In this document: in pieces, positions 8,744 through 17,876 of the stretch
Position numbering within the stretch: position 1 is the first letter of the stretch
How the letters are laid out: every line of letters begins with the position of its first letter
Source: Thermopolyspora flexuosa
GTDB taxonomy: Bacteria > Actinomycetota > Actinomycetes > Streptosporangiales > Streptosporangiaceae
NCBI RefSeq assembly: GCF_006716785.1
Contig: NZ_VFPQ01000001.1
Span: 2,852,001 to 2,916,000, forward strand
DNA: 64,000 nt
Direction of reading: 5' to 3'
Made by a program: the position numbers and the translations under genes
Notes under the pieces: generated by a model
What the model was told of the DNA's origin: nothing
Databases searched by the model: none
What the model saw: the letters and a program-made list of their open reading frames with translations, nothing else

Positions 8744-9337
8744 TCAGCCGGTGAACGGCAGCGCGAACTGGTCGAGCAGGTCGTTCATCACCTGGTGCAG
8801 GCTGCGCTCCTCCTGGTCGGCCCACAGCTGGCCGGCGAGGCGCAGCGCGGCGATGAACGCCGCCGCCATCACCCGGGGCTGGACGCGGGCGGCCGCACCG
8901 CGCCCGGGGCGGTCGGCGATCGCGTCGGCGAGCTCGCGCTCCAGGTTCGACAGCATCGCGAGCTGCCGGGCGAGCACCGACGGGTGGCGCTTGGCGAGGC
9001 GGATGCGCATGACCGAGGCACGGTCCGGCTCGCCCAGCACCTTCCCCATCTCGTCGACCGCGGCCCGCAGTGACTCCCACGGCGGCAGGTCCGGCGGCTG
9101 GGCGCGGACGCGCTCGACGAGTTCCCGGAAGCGCTGCTCCTCCCCGTAGAGGAGCGCGTCCTCCTTGCTCGCGAAGTAGTTCGAGAAGGTCCGGCGGGAG
9201 ATGTTCGCCGCGTCGGCGATCGCCTCGACGGTGACCGCGTCGAGGCCGAGCTCGGCGGTGAGCCGCAGCGCGGCCTCGTGCACGGCCCGCCGCGTCTCGG
9301 CCTTCTTACGTTCCCGCAGACCCAAAGGTCGGTCCAT
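8744..9337 (-). CDS. TetR-family repressor of the adjacent efflux pump
   Basis: 197 residues. The TetR helix-turn-helix occupies residues about 10-57, ending in the typical ISRRTFSNYFASKEDALL. The C-terminal ligand-binding domain is divergent, as usual. It is transcribed away from an MFS drug exporter, and a palindrome at 9365-9379 lies between the two, the standard layout for a repressor that controls itself and a pump. ATG 9337 is preferred over the upstream ATG at 9379, which would overlap the palindrome. Confidence 0.9.
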   Translation of the reverse strand: MDRPLGLRERKKAETRRAVHEAALRLTAELGLDAVTVEAIADAANISRRTFSNYFASKEDALLYGEEQRFRELVERVRAQPPDLPPWESLRAAVDEMGKVLGEPDRASVMRIRLAKRHPSVLARQLAMLSNLERELADAIADRPGRGAAARVQPRVMAAAFIAALRLAGQLWADQEERSLHQVMNDLLDQFALPFTG

Positions 9338-9364
9338 GATCGAGCCAGTGTACTGAGCAAAAGG

Positions 9365-9379
9365 TTGCACAATGCGCAA
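9365..9379. promoter_or_regulatory. Putative TetR operator between repressor and efflux genes
   Basis: The 15-mer TTGCACAATGCGCAA is an inverted repeat of the form TTGCnCAnTGnGCAA: every position pairs except the three marked n. It lies 27 bases before the TetR start and 63 bases before the pump start, where a repressor would block both promoters. It is the only clear palindrome in the gap. Confidence 0.7.
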
Positions 9380-9442
9380 GTTTTCCCAATGAGCATATAT
9401 CCTGGAGTGCGTAACACGAAAAGATCAAGGAGAGGTCACTAC

Positions 9443-11038
9443 GTGAGCGCACCCACGGCCACGTCAGCGCCTCCGGAGCCGATGTCGCGCCGGGAGACGC
9501 TCGAAGCACTCAGCGGCCTGCTGCTCGTCCTGTTCGTATCGATGATCAGCGTGACGATCGTGTCGGTCGCGCTGCCGCAGATCGTCGGTTCGCTCAACGG
9601 CACGCAGGCGCAGTACACCTGGGTGGTCACCGCCGCCATGCTCTCCGGCACCGCCGCCACCCCGATCTGGGGCAAGCTGGCCGACCTGTTCAGCAAGAAG
9701 CTGCTGATCCAGGTCGCGATCGCGCTGTTCACGATCGGCACGCTCGCCTGCGGCTTCGCCCAGGACACCGGGCAGCTCATCGCCTTCCGGGTGATCCAGG
9801 GCCTCGGCATGGGCGCCCTGCAGGTGCTGGTCCAGGTGGTGATCGGCGCGATGATCAGCCCCAAGGAGCGCGGCCGGTACAACGGCTACCTCGGTGCCGT
9901 GATGGCCGTCGCCACGGTCGGGGGCCCGCTGCTCGGGGGCGTGATCGCGGACTCCTCGGTGGGCTGGCGCTGGTGCTTCTGGGTGTCGGTCCCGTTCTGC
10001 GTCGTCGCCTTCGTGCTGCTGTCCAAGACCCTGCACCTGGCCGACCGGCGGCGGCCCGACGTGCACATCGACTACCTGGGCGCCACCCTGATCGCGGCCG
10101 GCGTGAGCATCCTGCTGATCTGGGTCACCTTCGTCGACGACAGGTTCGCCTGGATCTCCTGGCAGACCGGCGCCATGGTGGGCGGCAGCGTGCTGCTGCT
10201 CGCGCTCGCCACCTTCGTGGAGTCGCGGGTGCCCGAGCCGGTGGTGCCGCTGCGCATCGTCGTCCGCCGGGTCCCCGCCCTGTCCATCCTCGCCAGCCTC
10301 GCGGTCGGCATGGCGATGTTCGGCGGCGCGGTCTTCCTCGGCCAGTACTTCCAGATCGGCCGCGGCTACTCCCCGACCGAGGCCGGCCTGCTCACCATCC
10401 CGATGATGGCGGGCACCCTGTTCTCCGCGACGATCTCCGGCCGGATGATCTCCCGCAGCGGCGCGGTGAAGTCCTACATCATCACCGGCCTGGTCACGCT
10501 CTGCCTCGGCTTCGCCGGGCTGTCCACGATCGACCACGACACGCCGATGTGGCAGATCATGGTCGCCATGGCGTTCGTCGGCATCGGCGTCGGCCTGTCG
10601 ATGCAGAACCTCATGCTCGTGCTGCAGAACACCGTGCCGCTGCACGAGCTCGGCGCGGCGAGCGGCGCGCTGACGTTCTTCCGCTCCCTCGGCGGCACGA
10701 TCGGCGTGTCGGTGCTCGGCTCGGTCCTCGCCCACCGGGTCGCCGACGACATCGCCGCGGGCCTCGCCAAGCTGGGCATCAAGGCCACCGGCTCGGCGAG
10801 CACCGGCGGCACCCTCAACCTGGACGCCCTGCCCGAGCCCATCCGGGTCGTCGTCCGCACCGCGTACGGCGACGCGACCGGCCACATCTTCCTCATCTCG
10901 GTCGGCATCGCCGCCGTCGGCCTGGTCGCCGCCCTGTTCCTCCCCCGGGTACGGCTCCGCGAGACCCTCGACCTCGTCCCGGAGGAGGGCGGTGGCCCGG
11001 CGTCCGCCGCCACCGCCCGCTCCGAGACCACGAAGTAG
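9443..11038 (+). CDS. MFS multidrug exporter, DHA2 (EmrB/QacA) type
   Basis: 531 residues with about 14 hydrophobic segments, the length and topology of DHA2 drug:proton antiporters. Residues near the N-terminus read LEALSGLLLVLFVSMISVTIVSVALPQIVGSL, and the motif-C region PLLGGVIADSSVGWRWCFWVSVPF is clear. GTG 9443 follows AAGGAGAGG at ideal spacing; the open frame extends 55 codons upstream through the divergent control region, which is not credible as coding. It probably exports a hydrophobic compound sensed by the divergent TetR protein. Confidence 0.9.
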   Translation: MSAPTATSAPPEPMSRRETLEALSGLLLVLFVSMISVTIVSVALPQIVGSLNGTQAQYTWVVTAAMLSGTAATPIWGKLADLFSKKLLIQVAIALFTIGTLACGFAQDTGQLIAFRVIQGLGMGALQVLVQVVIGAMISPKERGRYNGYLGAVMAVATVGGPLLGGVIADSSVGWRWCFWVSVPFCVVAFVLLSKTLHLADRRRPDVHIDYLGATLIAAGVSILLIWVTFVDDRFAWISWQTGAMVGGSVLLLALATFVESRVPEPVVPLRIVVRRVPALSILASLAVGMAMFGGAVFLGQYFQIGRGYSPTEAGLLTIPMMAGTLFSATISGRMISRSGAVKSYIITGLVTLCLGFAGLSTIDHDTPMWQIMVAMAFVGIGVGLSMQNLMLVLQNTVPLHELGAASGALTFFRSLGGTIGVSVLGSVLAHRVADDIAAGLAKLGIKATGSASTGGTLNLDALPEPIRVVVRTAYGDATGHIFLISVGIAAVGLVAALFLPRVRLRETLDLVPEEGGGPASAATARSETTK

Positions 11039-11066
11039 TGCCCCGGCCCGCCGCGCCGGACCGGCC

Positions 11067-13727
11067 TCAGCCGGCGAGGGCGCGGCGGGCGTACGCGCGC
11101 ACGTCGGCGTCGGAGTCCGTGGTGGCGTCCCGCAGCGCGGCGGCCACCTCGGGCCGCGCCGCCCACGGGGTGAGCGCGAGCACGGCCGCCTTGCGCACGT
11201 CGAGGTTGGCGTCGGCGAGCGCGCCGAGCAGCGGCCCCACCGCCGCCTCCGGGTCGGCAGCCGCCAGGCAGCGCACCGCGCCGACCCGCACCTGCCAGGC
11301 CTCGTCCCGCAGCGCCGCCAGCGCCTCGGCCACCAGCGGCTGCCCGATCGTCCCGGCCGCCTCGAGGGCGGCGGCGCGCACCAGCGGATCGGGGTCGGCG
11401 GCGAGGGTGCGCAGCACCGGGGCGGGCTTGCCGATCAGGCCGAGGCCGCGCGCCACCTGCACCCGCACCTCGCGGGAGCCGTCGTGGGCCGCCGCGGCCA
11501 CCAGGTCGGCCTCGTCGAGCGCGACCAGCCCGCGGATCGCCTCGATGCGCACCCGGTGGTCGTCGTCGCCCAGCCGCGCGGCGAACACCTCGCGGCCGCC
11601 GAGCCCGCGGGCCCGCAGCACCTGCAGGGCGGTGGCCCGCACCACCGCGTCCGGGCCCGCCGCCCGCTCGGCGAGCCGCCCGGCCAGAGCGGGGTCGGCG
11701 GGCAGCACCTCGACGAGCTCCTTCAGCCCGGCCGCCGCGGCCCGCCGTACCGTGCCGTGCTGGTCGCCGAGCGCGTCCACCAGCGCCTCGGCCGCGCCGT
11801 CGGGCACGGTCTCGGTGAGCACGGCGATCGCGGCCCGCCGTACCTTGTGGTCGGGGTCGGCGAGATAGGGGCGGAGCCGGTCGAGGGTGGGCTGCTCCTC
11901 GGCGAGCCGGTTGAGCTCGAGGATGCGCGGCGACCGGCCGACCGCGGTCCGCTCGGTACGGCGCGCCGTGACCCGGGTGGCGGCGGCGGGCGTGTGCACC
12001 GCGATCACCTCGACCTCGCCGGGCACCGGGTCGAACCCGGGCACCGGCACCAGGTACGGCTCGACCGGCCGCTTGACGAACTCGATCGCGCCGTCCGGGC
12101 GGCGCCGCACGTTGAGGTGGAACAGCCAGTTGGCGTCGTCCCGCTCGGGCAGGTCGGCCCGCTCGTGGTAGAGGCCCCACCGGCTCTCGGCCCGCACCAG
12201 CGAGGACCGGGCGGCGAGCTCGGCGCAGTCGCGGATGAAGTCCACCTCGGCGCAGCGCATCAGCTCGTGCGGGGTGCGCGCCCCCATCGCCGCGATCTCG
12301 CCGCGCATGCGCTCGAACGTCTCCAGCGCGATCTCCAGCTTGGCGGCGGTCTTCGGCGGGGCGACGTAGTCGTTGACGAACCGGCGCAGCTTGTACTCGA
12401 CCTGCTGCTGCGGCGGCCCGTCCGGGTTGCGCAGCGGCCGGTAGATCAGCTCGTGCGCGGCGGCGATCTGGTCCTCGGGCAGCCCGTCGGCGGGCCCGGC
12501 GTGGTGGGCCGCGGCGTGCGCGCCGGCCAGGTCGCCGTACACGAACGCGCCGATCATGTAGTTGTGCGGCACGCAGGCCAGGTCGCCCGCGGCGTACAGG
12601 CCGGGGACCGTGGTGGCGCCGTTCTCGTCCACCCACACGCCCGAGGCCGAGTGGCCGCCGCACAGCCCGATCTCGGAGATGTGCATCTCCACGTCGTGGG
12701 TGCGGTAGTCGTGGCCGCGCCCGGCGTGGAACGTGCCCCGGGTGGGCCGCTCGGTGGTGTGCAGGATGTTCTCCAGCGCCCGGATCGTCTCCTCGGGCAG
12801 GTGGGTGGTCTTGAGGTAGATCGGCCCGCGGGCGGAGGCGATCTCCCGGGCCACCTCGGCCATCATGTGGCCGGACCAGTAGTCGCAGTCGACGAACCGT
12901 TCGCCGCGGTTGTTCACCTGGTAGCCGCCGAACGGGTTGGCCACGTACGCGCAGGCCGGGCCGTTGTAGTCCTTGATCAGCGGGTTGATCTGGAAGCACT
13001 CGATGCCGGACAGCTCGGCCCCGGCGTGGAACGCCATCGCATAGCCGTCCCCGGCGTTCGCCGGGTTCTCGTAGGTGCCGTACAGGTAGCCGCTGGCGGG
13101 CAGGCCGAGCCGGCCGCACGCGCCGGTGGCGAGGATCACCGCGCCCGCGGCGACGGTGACGAACCGGCCGCTGCGGGTGTCGAACCCTGCCGCGCCGACC
13201 GCCCGGCCGCCCGCGGTGAGCACGCGCACCGGCATCACCCGGTTCTCGATGCGCACCTTCTGGCGGATGTCGCGGCGGCGCAGCACCCGGTAGAGCACCT
13301 TCTTGACGTCCTTGCCCTCGGGCATGGGCAGCACGTAGCTGCCCGAGCGGTGCACCCGGCGCACCGCGTACTCGCCGTACTCGTCCTTCTCGAACTTGAC
13401 CCCGTAGCCCTCCAGGCGGCGCACCATGGCGAAGCCGCGGGTCGCGGTCTGGTAGACGGTGCGCTGGTTGACGATGCCGTCGTTGGCGAGGGTGATGTCG
13501 GCCACGTAGTCCTCGGGGGTGGCCTTGCCCGGCACCACGACGTTGTTGACGCCGTCCATGCCCATGGCCAGGGCGCCGCTGTGCCGTACGTGGGCCTTCT
13601 CCAGCAGCAGCACCCGGGCGCCGTGCTCGGCGGCGGTGATCGCGGCCATGGTGCCCGCGGTGCCGCCGCCGATGACGAGCACGTCGCAGTCGAGGTGGGT
13701 GCGGTCGTCGATCCGCGGGATGTCCAT
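11067..13727 (-). CDS. APS/fumarate reductase-like flavoprotein fused to HEAT repeats
   Basis: 886 residues. Residues 1 to about 590 form an FAD-dependent oxidoreductase of the succinate dehydrogenase/fumarate reductase/APS reductase superfamily: dinucleotide-binding VLVIGGGTAGTMAAITAAEHGA, flavin-contacting GMDGVNN, ATGACGRLGL, and the second FAD segment GLYAAGDLACVPHNYMIGAFVYGDLAG. From about 595 to the end come some eight or nine HEAT/PBS-lyase-type helical repeats of about 31 residues (for example VRRAAIAVLTETV, VRVQVARGLGLIG, VRKAAVLALTPWA). Family members normally end after 550-650 residues. It is the last gene of the operon and overlaps the ATPase stop by one base. With the operon's ferredoxin it resembles an AprA/AprB pair; substrate unknown. 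Confidence 0.85.
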   Translation of the reverse strand: MDIPRIDDRTHLDCDVLVIGGGTAGTMAAITAAEHGARVLLLEKAHVRHSGALAMGMDGVNNVVVPGKATPEDYVADITLANDGIVNQRTVYQTATRGFAMVRRLEGYGVKFEKDEYGEYAVRRVHRSGSYVLPMPEGKDVKKVLYRVLRRRDIRQKVRIENRVMPVRVLTAGGRAVGAAGFDTRSGRFVTVAAGAVILATGACGRLGLPASGYLYGTYENPANAGDGYAMAFHAGAELSGIECFQINPLIKDYNGPACAYVANPFGGYQVNNRGERFVDCDYWSGHMMAEVAREIASARGPIYLKTTHLPEETIRALENILHTTERPTRGTFHAGRGHDYRTHDVEMHISEIGLCGGHSASGVWVDENGATTVPGLYAAGDLACVPHNYMIGAFVYGDLAGAHAAAHHAGPADGLPEDQIAAAHELIYRPLRNPDGPPQQQVEYKLRRFVNDYVAPPKTAAKLEIALETFERMRGEIAAMGARTPHELMRCAEVDFIRDCAELAARSSLVRAESRWGLYHERADLPERDDANWLFHLNVRRRPDGAIEFVKRPVEPYLVPVPGFDPVPGEVEVIAVHTPAAATRVTARRTERTAVGRSPRILELNRLAEEQPTLDRLRPYLADPDHKVRRAAIAVLTETVPDGAAEALVDALGDQHGTVRRAAAAGLKELVEVLPADPALAGRLAERAAGPDAVVRATALQVLRARGLGGREVFAARLGDDDHRVRIEAIRGLVALDEADLVAAAAHDGSREVRVQVARGLGLIGKPAPVLRTLAADPDPLVRAAALEAAGTIGQPLVAEALAALRDEAWQVRVGAVRCLAAADPEAAVGPLLGALADANLDVRKAAVLALTPWAARPEVAAALRDATTDSDADVRAYARRALAG

Positions 13728-14428
13728 CACAGCTCCTTCACGATGCGCTCGCGGGTGGCCTCGGCGAGGATGCGGACCCCGTCGGAGGTGATCACCGCGA
13801 TCCGGTGGCCGAGCAGCAGCGCCTCGTCGACGTCGTGGGTGACGAACACGACGGTGGCGGAGGTGTCGCGCAGCACGTCGAGCAGCAGCCGCTGCATCTC
13901 GGCCCTGGTCTGCGCGTCGAGCGCGCCGAACGGCTCGTCCATGAGCACCGCGCGGGGCGCGGCGGCGAGGGCGCGGGCGAGCTGGACGCGCTGGCGCATG
14001 CCGCCGGACAGCTCGCGGGGCAGCCGATCCTCGGAGCCGGCGAGCCCGACCCGGGCGATCCACTCGCGGGCGGCGCGGCGGCGCTCGTCCCTCGGCACCT
14101 TGCGGATGGCGAGCGGCAGCTCCACGTTGCGCAGCACGGTGCGCCACGGCAGCAGCCCGTCCTCCTGGAAGATCATCGCCCGGTCCGGGGACGGGCCGGT
14201 GACCTCCGCGCCGTCGGCGAGGATGCGCCCCCGGTACGGCGGCAGCAGCCCGGCGAGCCCGCGCAGCAGGGTGGACTTGCCGGATCCGGAGGAGCCGACG
14301 ACGGTGAGGATCTCGCCGGGCTCGATCTCCAGGTCGACGTCGCGGAGCACGCCGCCGCGGCCGTAGCCTAGGGTGACCCGCTCCAGGGTGAGCCGCAGCC
14401 CGGCGGCGGCGGTGGTGGCCGTGGTCAT
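13727..14428 (-). CDS. ABC transporter ATPase, nitrate/sulfonate/taurine type
   Basis: 233 residues with all ABC ATPase motifs: Walker [12 protein letters not shown]-loop in [14 protein letters not shown], signature [16 protein letters not shown], Walker [13 protein letters not shown] and switch His in [10 protein letters not shown]. The [14 protein letters not shown] segment is typical of the SsuB/TauB/NrtD group. Its start overlaps the permease stop by four bases (ATGA) and its stop touches the flavoprotein start. It energises the permease at the inner face of the membrane. Confidence 0.92.
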   Translation of the reverse strand: MTTATTAAAGLRLTLERVTLGYGRGGVLRDVDLEIEPGEILTVVGSSGSGKSTLLRGLAGLLPPYRGRILADGAEVTGPSPDRAMIFQEDGLLPWRTVLRNVELPLAIRKVPRDERRRAAREWIARVGLAGSEDRLPRELSGGMRQRVQLARALAAAPRAVLMDEPFGALDAQTRAEMQRLLLDVLRDTSATVVFVTHDVDEALLLGHRIAVITSDGVRILAEATRERIVKEL

Positions 14429-15282
14429 GCCCGGCCCTCCTTCGCGGCGCGGGGCAGCCACCGGGTGGCGCGGCGGCCCACGAGCTCGATCAGCGCCGAG
14501 GTGAGCCAGCCGAGCGCGCCGATGGTGATCATGCCGACCACGGTGGCCGGGTAGTCGACGAGCGTGTACGCCTGCCAGGTGCGGTAGCCGACGCCGAAGT
14601 CGCCGGAGATCATCTCGGCGGAGATCACGCAGATCCAGGACACGCCCATGCCGATCGACAGGCCGCCGAACACGCCGGGCAGCACGCCCGGGAGCACCAC
14701 GTTGACGAGCACGTGCCGGCGGGTGCCGCCGAGGGTGCGCACCGCGTCCTCCCACAGCGTGGGCAGCGCGCGCACCGCGTGCCGGGTGCTCACCATGATC
14801 GGGAAGAACGCGGCGGTGCAGGTGATGAACACGATGCCCTGCTCGTCGGTGGGGAACAGCAGGATCGCGATCGGCACCAGGGCGATCGCCGGGATCGGCC
14901 GCACCGCCTCCAGCAGCGGGGTGAGCACGTCGCCCGCCCGGCGGGACCGGCCGATCAGCACGCCGACCGTGACGCCGGCGACCGCGGCGATGCCGAACCC
15001 GGTGAGGATGCGGATCAGGCTCTGCAGCAGGTCAAGGTAGTAGACGCGGGTGGCGAGCTGCGCGGCGAACTCGGCGGCGATCTCGTCGAGCGAGGGCAGC
15101 CGGTCGAACCGCAGCCAGATCCGCGCGTCGGTGACGGTGAGCAGCTGCCACAGCCCGGCCGCGGCCAGCGGCGAGGCGATCCGGATCGCCCAGCCGCGCC
15201 ACCCGGCGCGGGGCCGGGGCGGCTCTGCCGGGGCGGGCACGTCGAGCCCGGCCCGCGGCCCGGCGGTGCGCACCGCGGTCAT
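14425..15282 (-). CDS. ABC transporter permease, nitrate/sulfonate/taurine type
   Basis: 285 residues with about six transmembrane helices. The EAA loop that contacts the ATPase is seen as [46 protein letters not shown]. This is the SsuC/TauC/NrtB branch, whose substrates are small oxyanions, sulfonates or pyrimidine precursors. The start overlaps the stop of the substrate-binding protein gene by four bases. Confidence 0.92.
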   Translation of the reverse strand: MTAVRTAGPRAGLDVPAPAEPPRPRAGWRGWAIRIASPLAAAGLWQLLTVTDARIWLRFDRLPSLDEIAAEFAAQLATRVYYLDLLQSLIRILTGFGIAAVAGVTVGVLIGRSRRAGDVLTPLLEAVRPIPAIALVPIAILLFPTDEQGIVFITCTAAFFPIMVSTRHAVRALPTLWEDAVRTLGGTRRHVLVNVVLPGVLPGVFGGLSIGMGVSWICVISAEMISGDFGVGYRTWQAYTLVDYPATVVGMITIGALGWLTSALIELVGRRATRWLPRAAKEGRA

Positions 15283-16712
15283 CGGCCCTCACCCTCCGCC
15301 GCGGCCTTGAGCGCCTCGGCGTACGAGATCGGCTCGGTCTTCGGGTGTTCCTTGCGGTAGGCGTCCGCGCCCTCCTGGGTGGTGAACGGCAGGAACCGGT
15401 GGTGCTCGTCGCCGCCGGGGTCGTGCAGCCAGACCGCCTTGTCGGCGAACCAGTGGGTGCCGGTCACGGTGTCCGGGACGTACGCGGCGCGCACCGGGCC
15501 GTCGTGCGCGGCGAGCCGCCGCAGCAGGCAGGTCGGGGTGGCGGCGGGCACCGTGGTGGTGCCGGACACCCAGATCTCCGAGGCGGTGCGCGGGTCGGTC
15601 ACGTCCACGCCGCACACCTCGTCCCGGCCGGTGATGCGGGCCGGGTTCTCGGTGGAGGCGACGTCGGCGTCGTAGCCCGCGCCGTACGCCTTGCGCAGGT
15701 AGGAGTCGTTGACGAACCTGCCGAGGTCCACGCCCTCGAAGCCGTCGCCGATGCGCTTGAGGTACGGGATGTCGTGCTCGAGCGCCTTGACCAGCGGCTG
15801 TTTGAGCGTGACGTCGAAGGTGGCGATGCCGTTGCGGCCGTTGTAGAGGTAGACGACCTCGGGCGGCAGGCCGGTCTCCTTCGCCACCGACTCGGCCGCC
15901 TCCACCGGGTGCTCGTGCAGGTACCTGGTGGCGTCGATCTGGGCGCGTAGGAACGCGTCGACCACCTCGGGGTGCTGCTCGGCGTACGCCTTGCGGACGA
16001 CCACGCCGTGGAAGGTCGGCACCTGCAGGGCCGAGCCGTCGAACAGCAGGCGGGCCTTGTCCTGGTAGGCGAGCAGCCCCGGCCAGGCGACGAACTGCGC
16101 GTACCCCTGCACGCCGCCCGACTCGAGCTGGGAGGCGCCGACCGGCGGCTGGTGGTTGACCACCTCGACGTCGGCGTTGGGGTCGAGGCCGGACCGCTCG
16201 AGCGCCTGGACGAGGGTGCCGTGCCCGGCCGAGCCGACGCTCGCGGAGATCTTCTGTCCCTTCAGGTCGGCGAGGGTGCGCGCCTTCGAGCCGGGCGGTA
16301 CGACGACCATGTTGAGGCCGCCGTGCAGGTTGTAGCCGGTGACCGAGACGAACTCGGTGCGGGCCGACTCGGCCGCGGCCTGGGTGCGCGAGGCGTTGAT
16401 GAGCAGCGGGTAGTCGCCCAGCGAGCCGATGTCGATCTTCCCGGCGACCATCTTCGCGGTGATCGGGGCGCCGGTGTCGTAGTCCTGCCACTCGACGACG
16501 TACCGGTCGCCGAGCCGCTTCTCCAGCAGGCCCAACGAGCGCAGCAGGGTGCCGGCGGTGACGGTGTTGATGGTCTTCGACTGGTAGCCGATGACCACCT
16601 TGACCTTGTCGCCGTCGCCCGCCGCGTCCTGCACCGAGCATCCGGCGGCCGCGGCGAGCAGGGCGGTGGCGAGCAGCGCGCGCAGCGTCGTCCTCATCGG
16701 GGGTGTCCTCAT
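15279..16712 (-). CDS. ABC substrate-binding lipoprotein with C-terminal NosL-like domain
   Basis: 477 residues, about 140 longer than TauA/SsuA-type binding proteins. A lipoprotein signal ends at LLAAAAGC. Residues about 35-345 are the binding domain (VVIGYQSKTINT, DIGSLGDYPLLINAS, GQKISASVGSAGHGTLV). From about 362 the sequence changes to a NosL-like pattern: EVCGVDVTDPRTASEIWVSG, PTCLLRRL, AAYVPDTVTGTHWF, then FLPFTTQEGADAYRKEHP and YAEAL; this matches the CGM...CLL...YVxDxxTG...F...A.A order of NosL copper-binding lipoproteins, although the Met after CG is Val here. ATG 16712 overlaps the ferredoxin stop (ATGA); ATG 16697 is an alternative. The NosL call is by motif order, not by a search. 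Confidence 0.85.
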   Translation of the reverse strand: MRTPPMRTTLRALLATALLAAAAGCSVQDAAGDGDKVKVVIGYQSKTINTVTAGTLLRSLGLLEKRLGDRYVVEWQDYDTGAPITAKMVAGKIDIGSLGDYPLLINASRTQAAAESARTEFVSVTGYNLHGGLNMVVVPPGSKARTLADLKGQKISASVGSAGHGTLVQALERSGLDPNADVEVVNHQPPVGASQLESGGVQGYAQFVAWPGLLAYQDKARLLFDGSALQVPTFHGVVVRKAYAEQHPEVVDAFLRAQIDATRYLHEHPVEAAESVAKETGLPPEVVYLYNGRNGIATFDVTLKQPLVKALEHDIPYLKRIGDGFEGVDLGRFVNDSYLRKAYGAGYDADVASTENPARITGRDEVCGVDVTDPRTASEIWVSGTTTVPAATPTCLLRRLAAHDGPVRAAYVPDTVTGTHWFADKAVWLHDPGGDEHHRFLPFTTQEGADAYRKEHPKTEPISYAEALKAAAEGEGR

Positions 16713-16936
16713 CGCAGCAGGTAGGGGATGTTGATGGTGATCGCGTCGACCGGGCAGCGCTCGGCGCAGGGCCCGCAGTACCAGCACTCGTCGACGTACA
16801 TGTACGCCTTGCCGGTCTCCTCGTTGATCGCCAGGGAGTCGAGGGGGCAGACGTCGACGCACAGCGTGCAGCCCTCGATGCACAGGGCCTCGTCGATCGT
16901 CACCGGGACCTCGACCCGCTGGTTGACCAGGGGCAT
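16709..16936 (-). CDS. Small ferredoxin with two [4Fe-4S] cluster motifs
   Basis: 75 residues. The first cluster motif is CIEGCTLCVDVCP, with three rather than two residues between the first and second Cys; the second is CWYCGPCAERCP, the regular C-x2-C-x2-C-x3-C-P. It ends in a short hydrophobic tail NIPYLLR. It is the first structural gene of the operon, with an AGGAGTAG ribosome binding site, and it is the likely electron partner of the flavoprotein at the operon's far end, as AprB is of AprA in APS reductase. Confidence 0.88.
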   Translation of the reverse strand: MPLVNQRVEVPVTIDEALCIEGCTLCVDVCPLDSLAINEETGKAYMYVDECWYCGPCAERCPVDAITINIPYLLR

Positions 16937-16977
16937 GCCTGCTACTCCTTCGTCGTGTCGCGGTGGGGTCCGCGTGG

Positions 16978-17730
16978 TCAGGCGGGGTGCTCGTCGCCGG
17001 AGCGGCGCAGGTGGCCGCGCATGGTGAGGCGGTCGCCGCGGAAGCGGACGAACTCCAGGTCGACCGGGCGGCCGTCGGACAGGTGGGTGAGGCGTTCCAC
17101 CATGAGCAGCGCCGCGCCGCGGGGCACCTCGAGCACCGAGGCGGTGTGCGGGTCGGCGTTGACGGCCTCCAGGGTCAGCTCGGCCATGCCGAGCGGCCGC
17201 CCGGCGATGTGCTCGAGCAGCACGAAGATGTCGTTGTGTTCCAGGTCGGCGTCGAACAGCGGCTCGCCGACGTCGCGAACGAGGTAGGTGAGGTCGAGGG
17301 AGAGCGGCAGGCCGTTGAGGCGGCGCAGCCGTTCCAGGTAGACCACCTGCTCGCCGTCGGCGAGGCCGAGGCGCTGCCGTACCGCGGCGGGCGGCTCCAT
17401 CAGGGTCATGGTGCGGACCTGGTTGGTCACCACGCCGTGCTCGTGCAGCGTCTCGGCGAGGCCGAGCAGCCGGTGCAGGCCGTGCGGGTACTTCTCGGCC
17501 GCGATCGTGGTGCCGATGCCCGGGCACCGGTCGACCAGGCCCTCGTCGCGCAGCAGGCCGAGCGCGGCCCGCACGGTGTTGCGGGACGCGCCGAACTCGC
17601 GGGCGAGCACCGCCTCGCGGGGCAGCCGCCCGTTGCGGAACCGTCCGCGCACGATCTCCCCGCGGAGCAGGTCGGCCACCTGCCGCGCCCGGTCGGCGCG
17701 GCGCCGCCGGGCCGCGGCGAGTCCGCTCAT
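16978..17730 (-). CDS. GntR/HutC-family regulator with UTRA ligand domain
   Basis: 250 residues. Residues about 15-75 form the GntR winged helix (VADLLRGEIVRGRFRNGRLPREAVLAREFGASRNTVRAALGLLRDEGLVDR); the rest is a UTRA effector domain with VVYLERLRRLNGLPLSLDLTYL. It lies 41 bases upstream of the ferredoxin gene on the same strand, so it may be the first gene of the operon and its regulator. ATG 17730 has GGGGAGG five bases upstream; the GTG at 17736 would sit inside that site. A stretch with partial symmetry, CCTATCTATCCGGTAGG at about 17759-17775, is a candidate operator. Confidence 0.88.
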   Translation of the reverse strand: MSGLAAARRRRADRARQVADLLRGEIVRGRFRNGRLPREAVLAREFGASRNTVRAALGLLRDEGLVDRCPGIGTTIAAEKYPHGLHRLLGLAETLHEHGVVTNQVRTMTLMEPPAAVRQRLGLADGEQVVYLERLRRLNGLPLSLDLTYLVRDVGEPLFDADLEHNDIFVLLEHIAGRPLGMAELTLEAVNADPHTASVLEVPRGAALLMVERLTHLSDGRPVDLEFVRFRGDRLTMRGHLRRSGDEHPA

Positions 17731-17876
17731 GTCCACCTCCCCTTCTCGGCGGACATAAGCCTATCTATCCGGTAGGGAAAAGGGGATAACGGGTGGATTG
17801 CGCCACCTGGCGCATGCGAAATCCCTGATGACGCCGCCTCACCAGGCACGATGCGCCACCGCCGCGGAGGCGCGAG

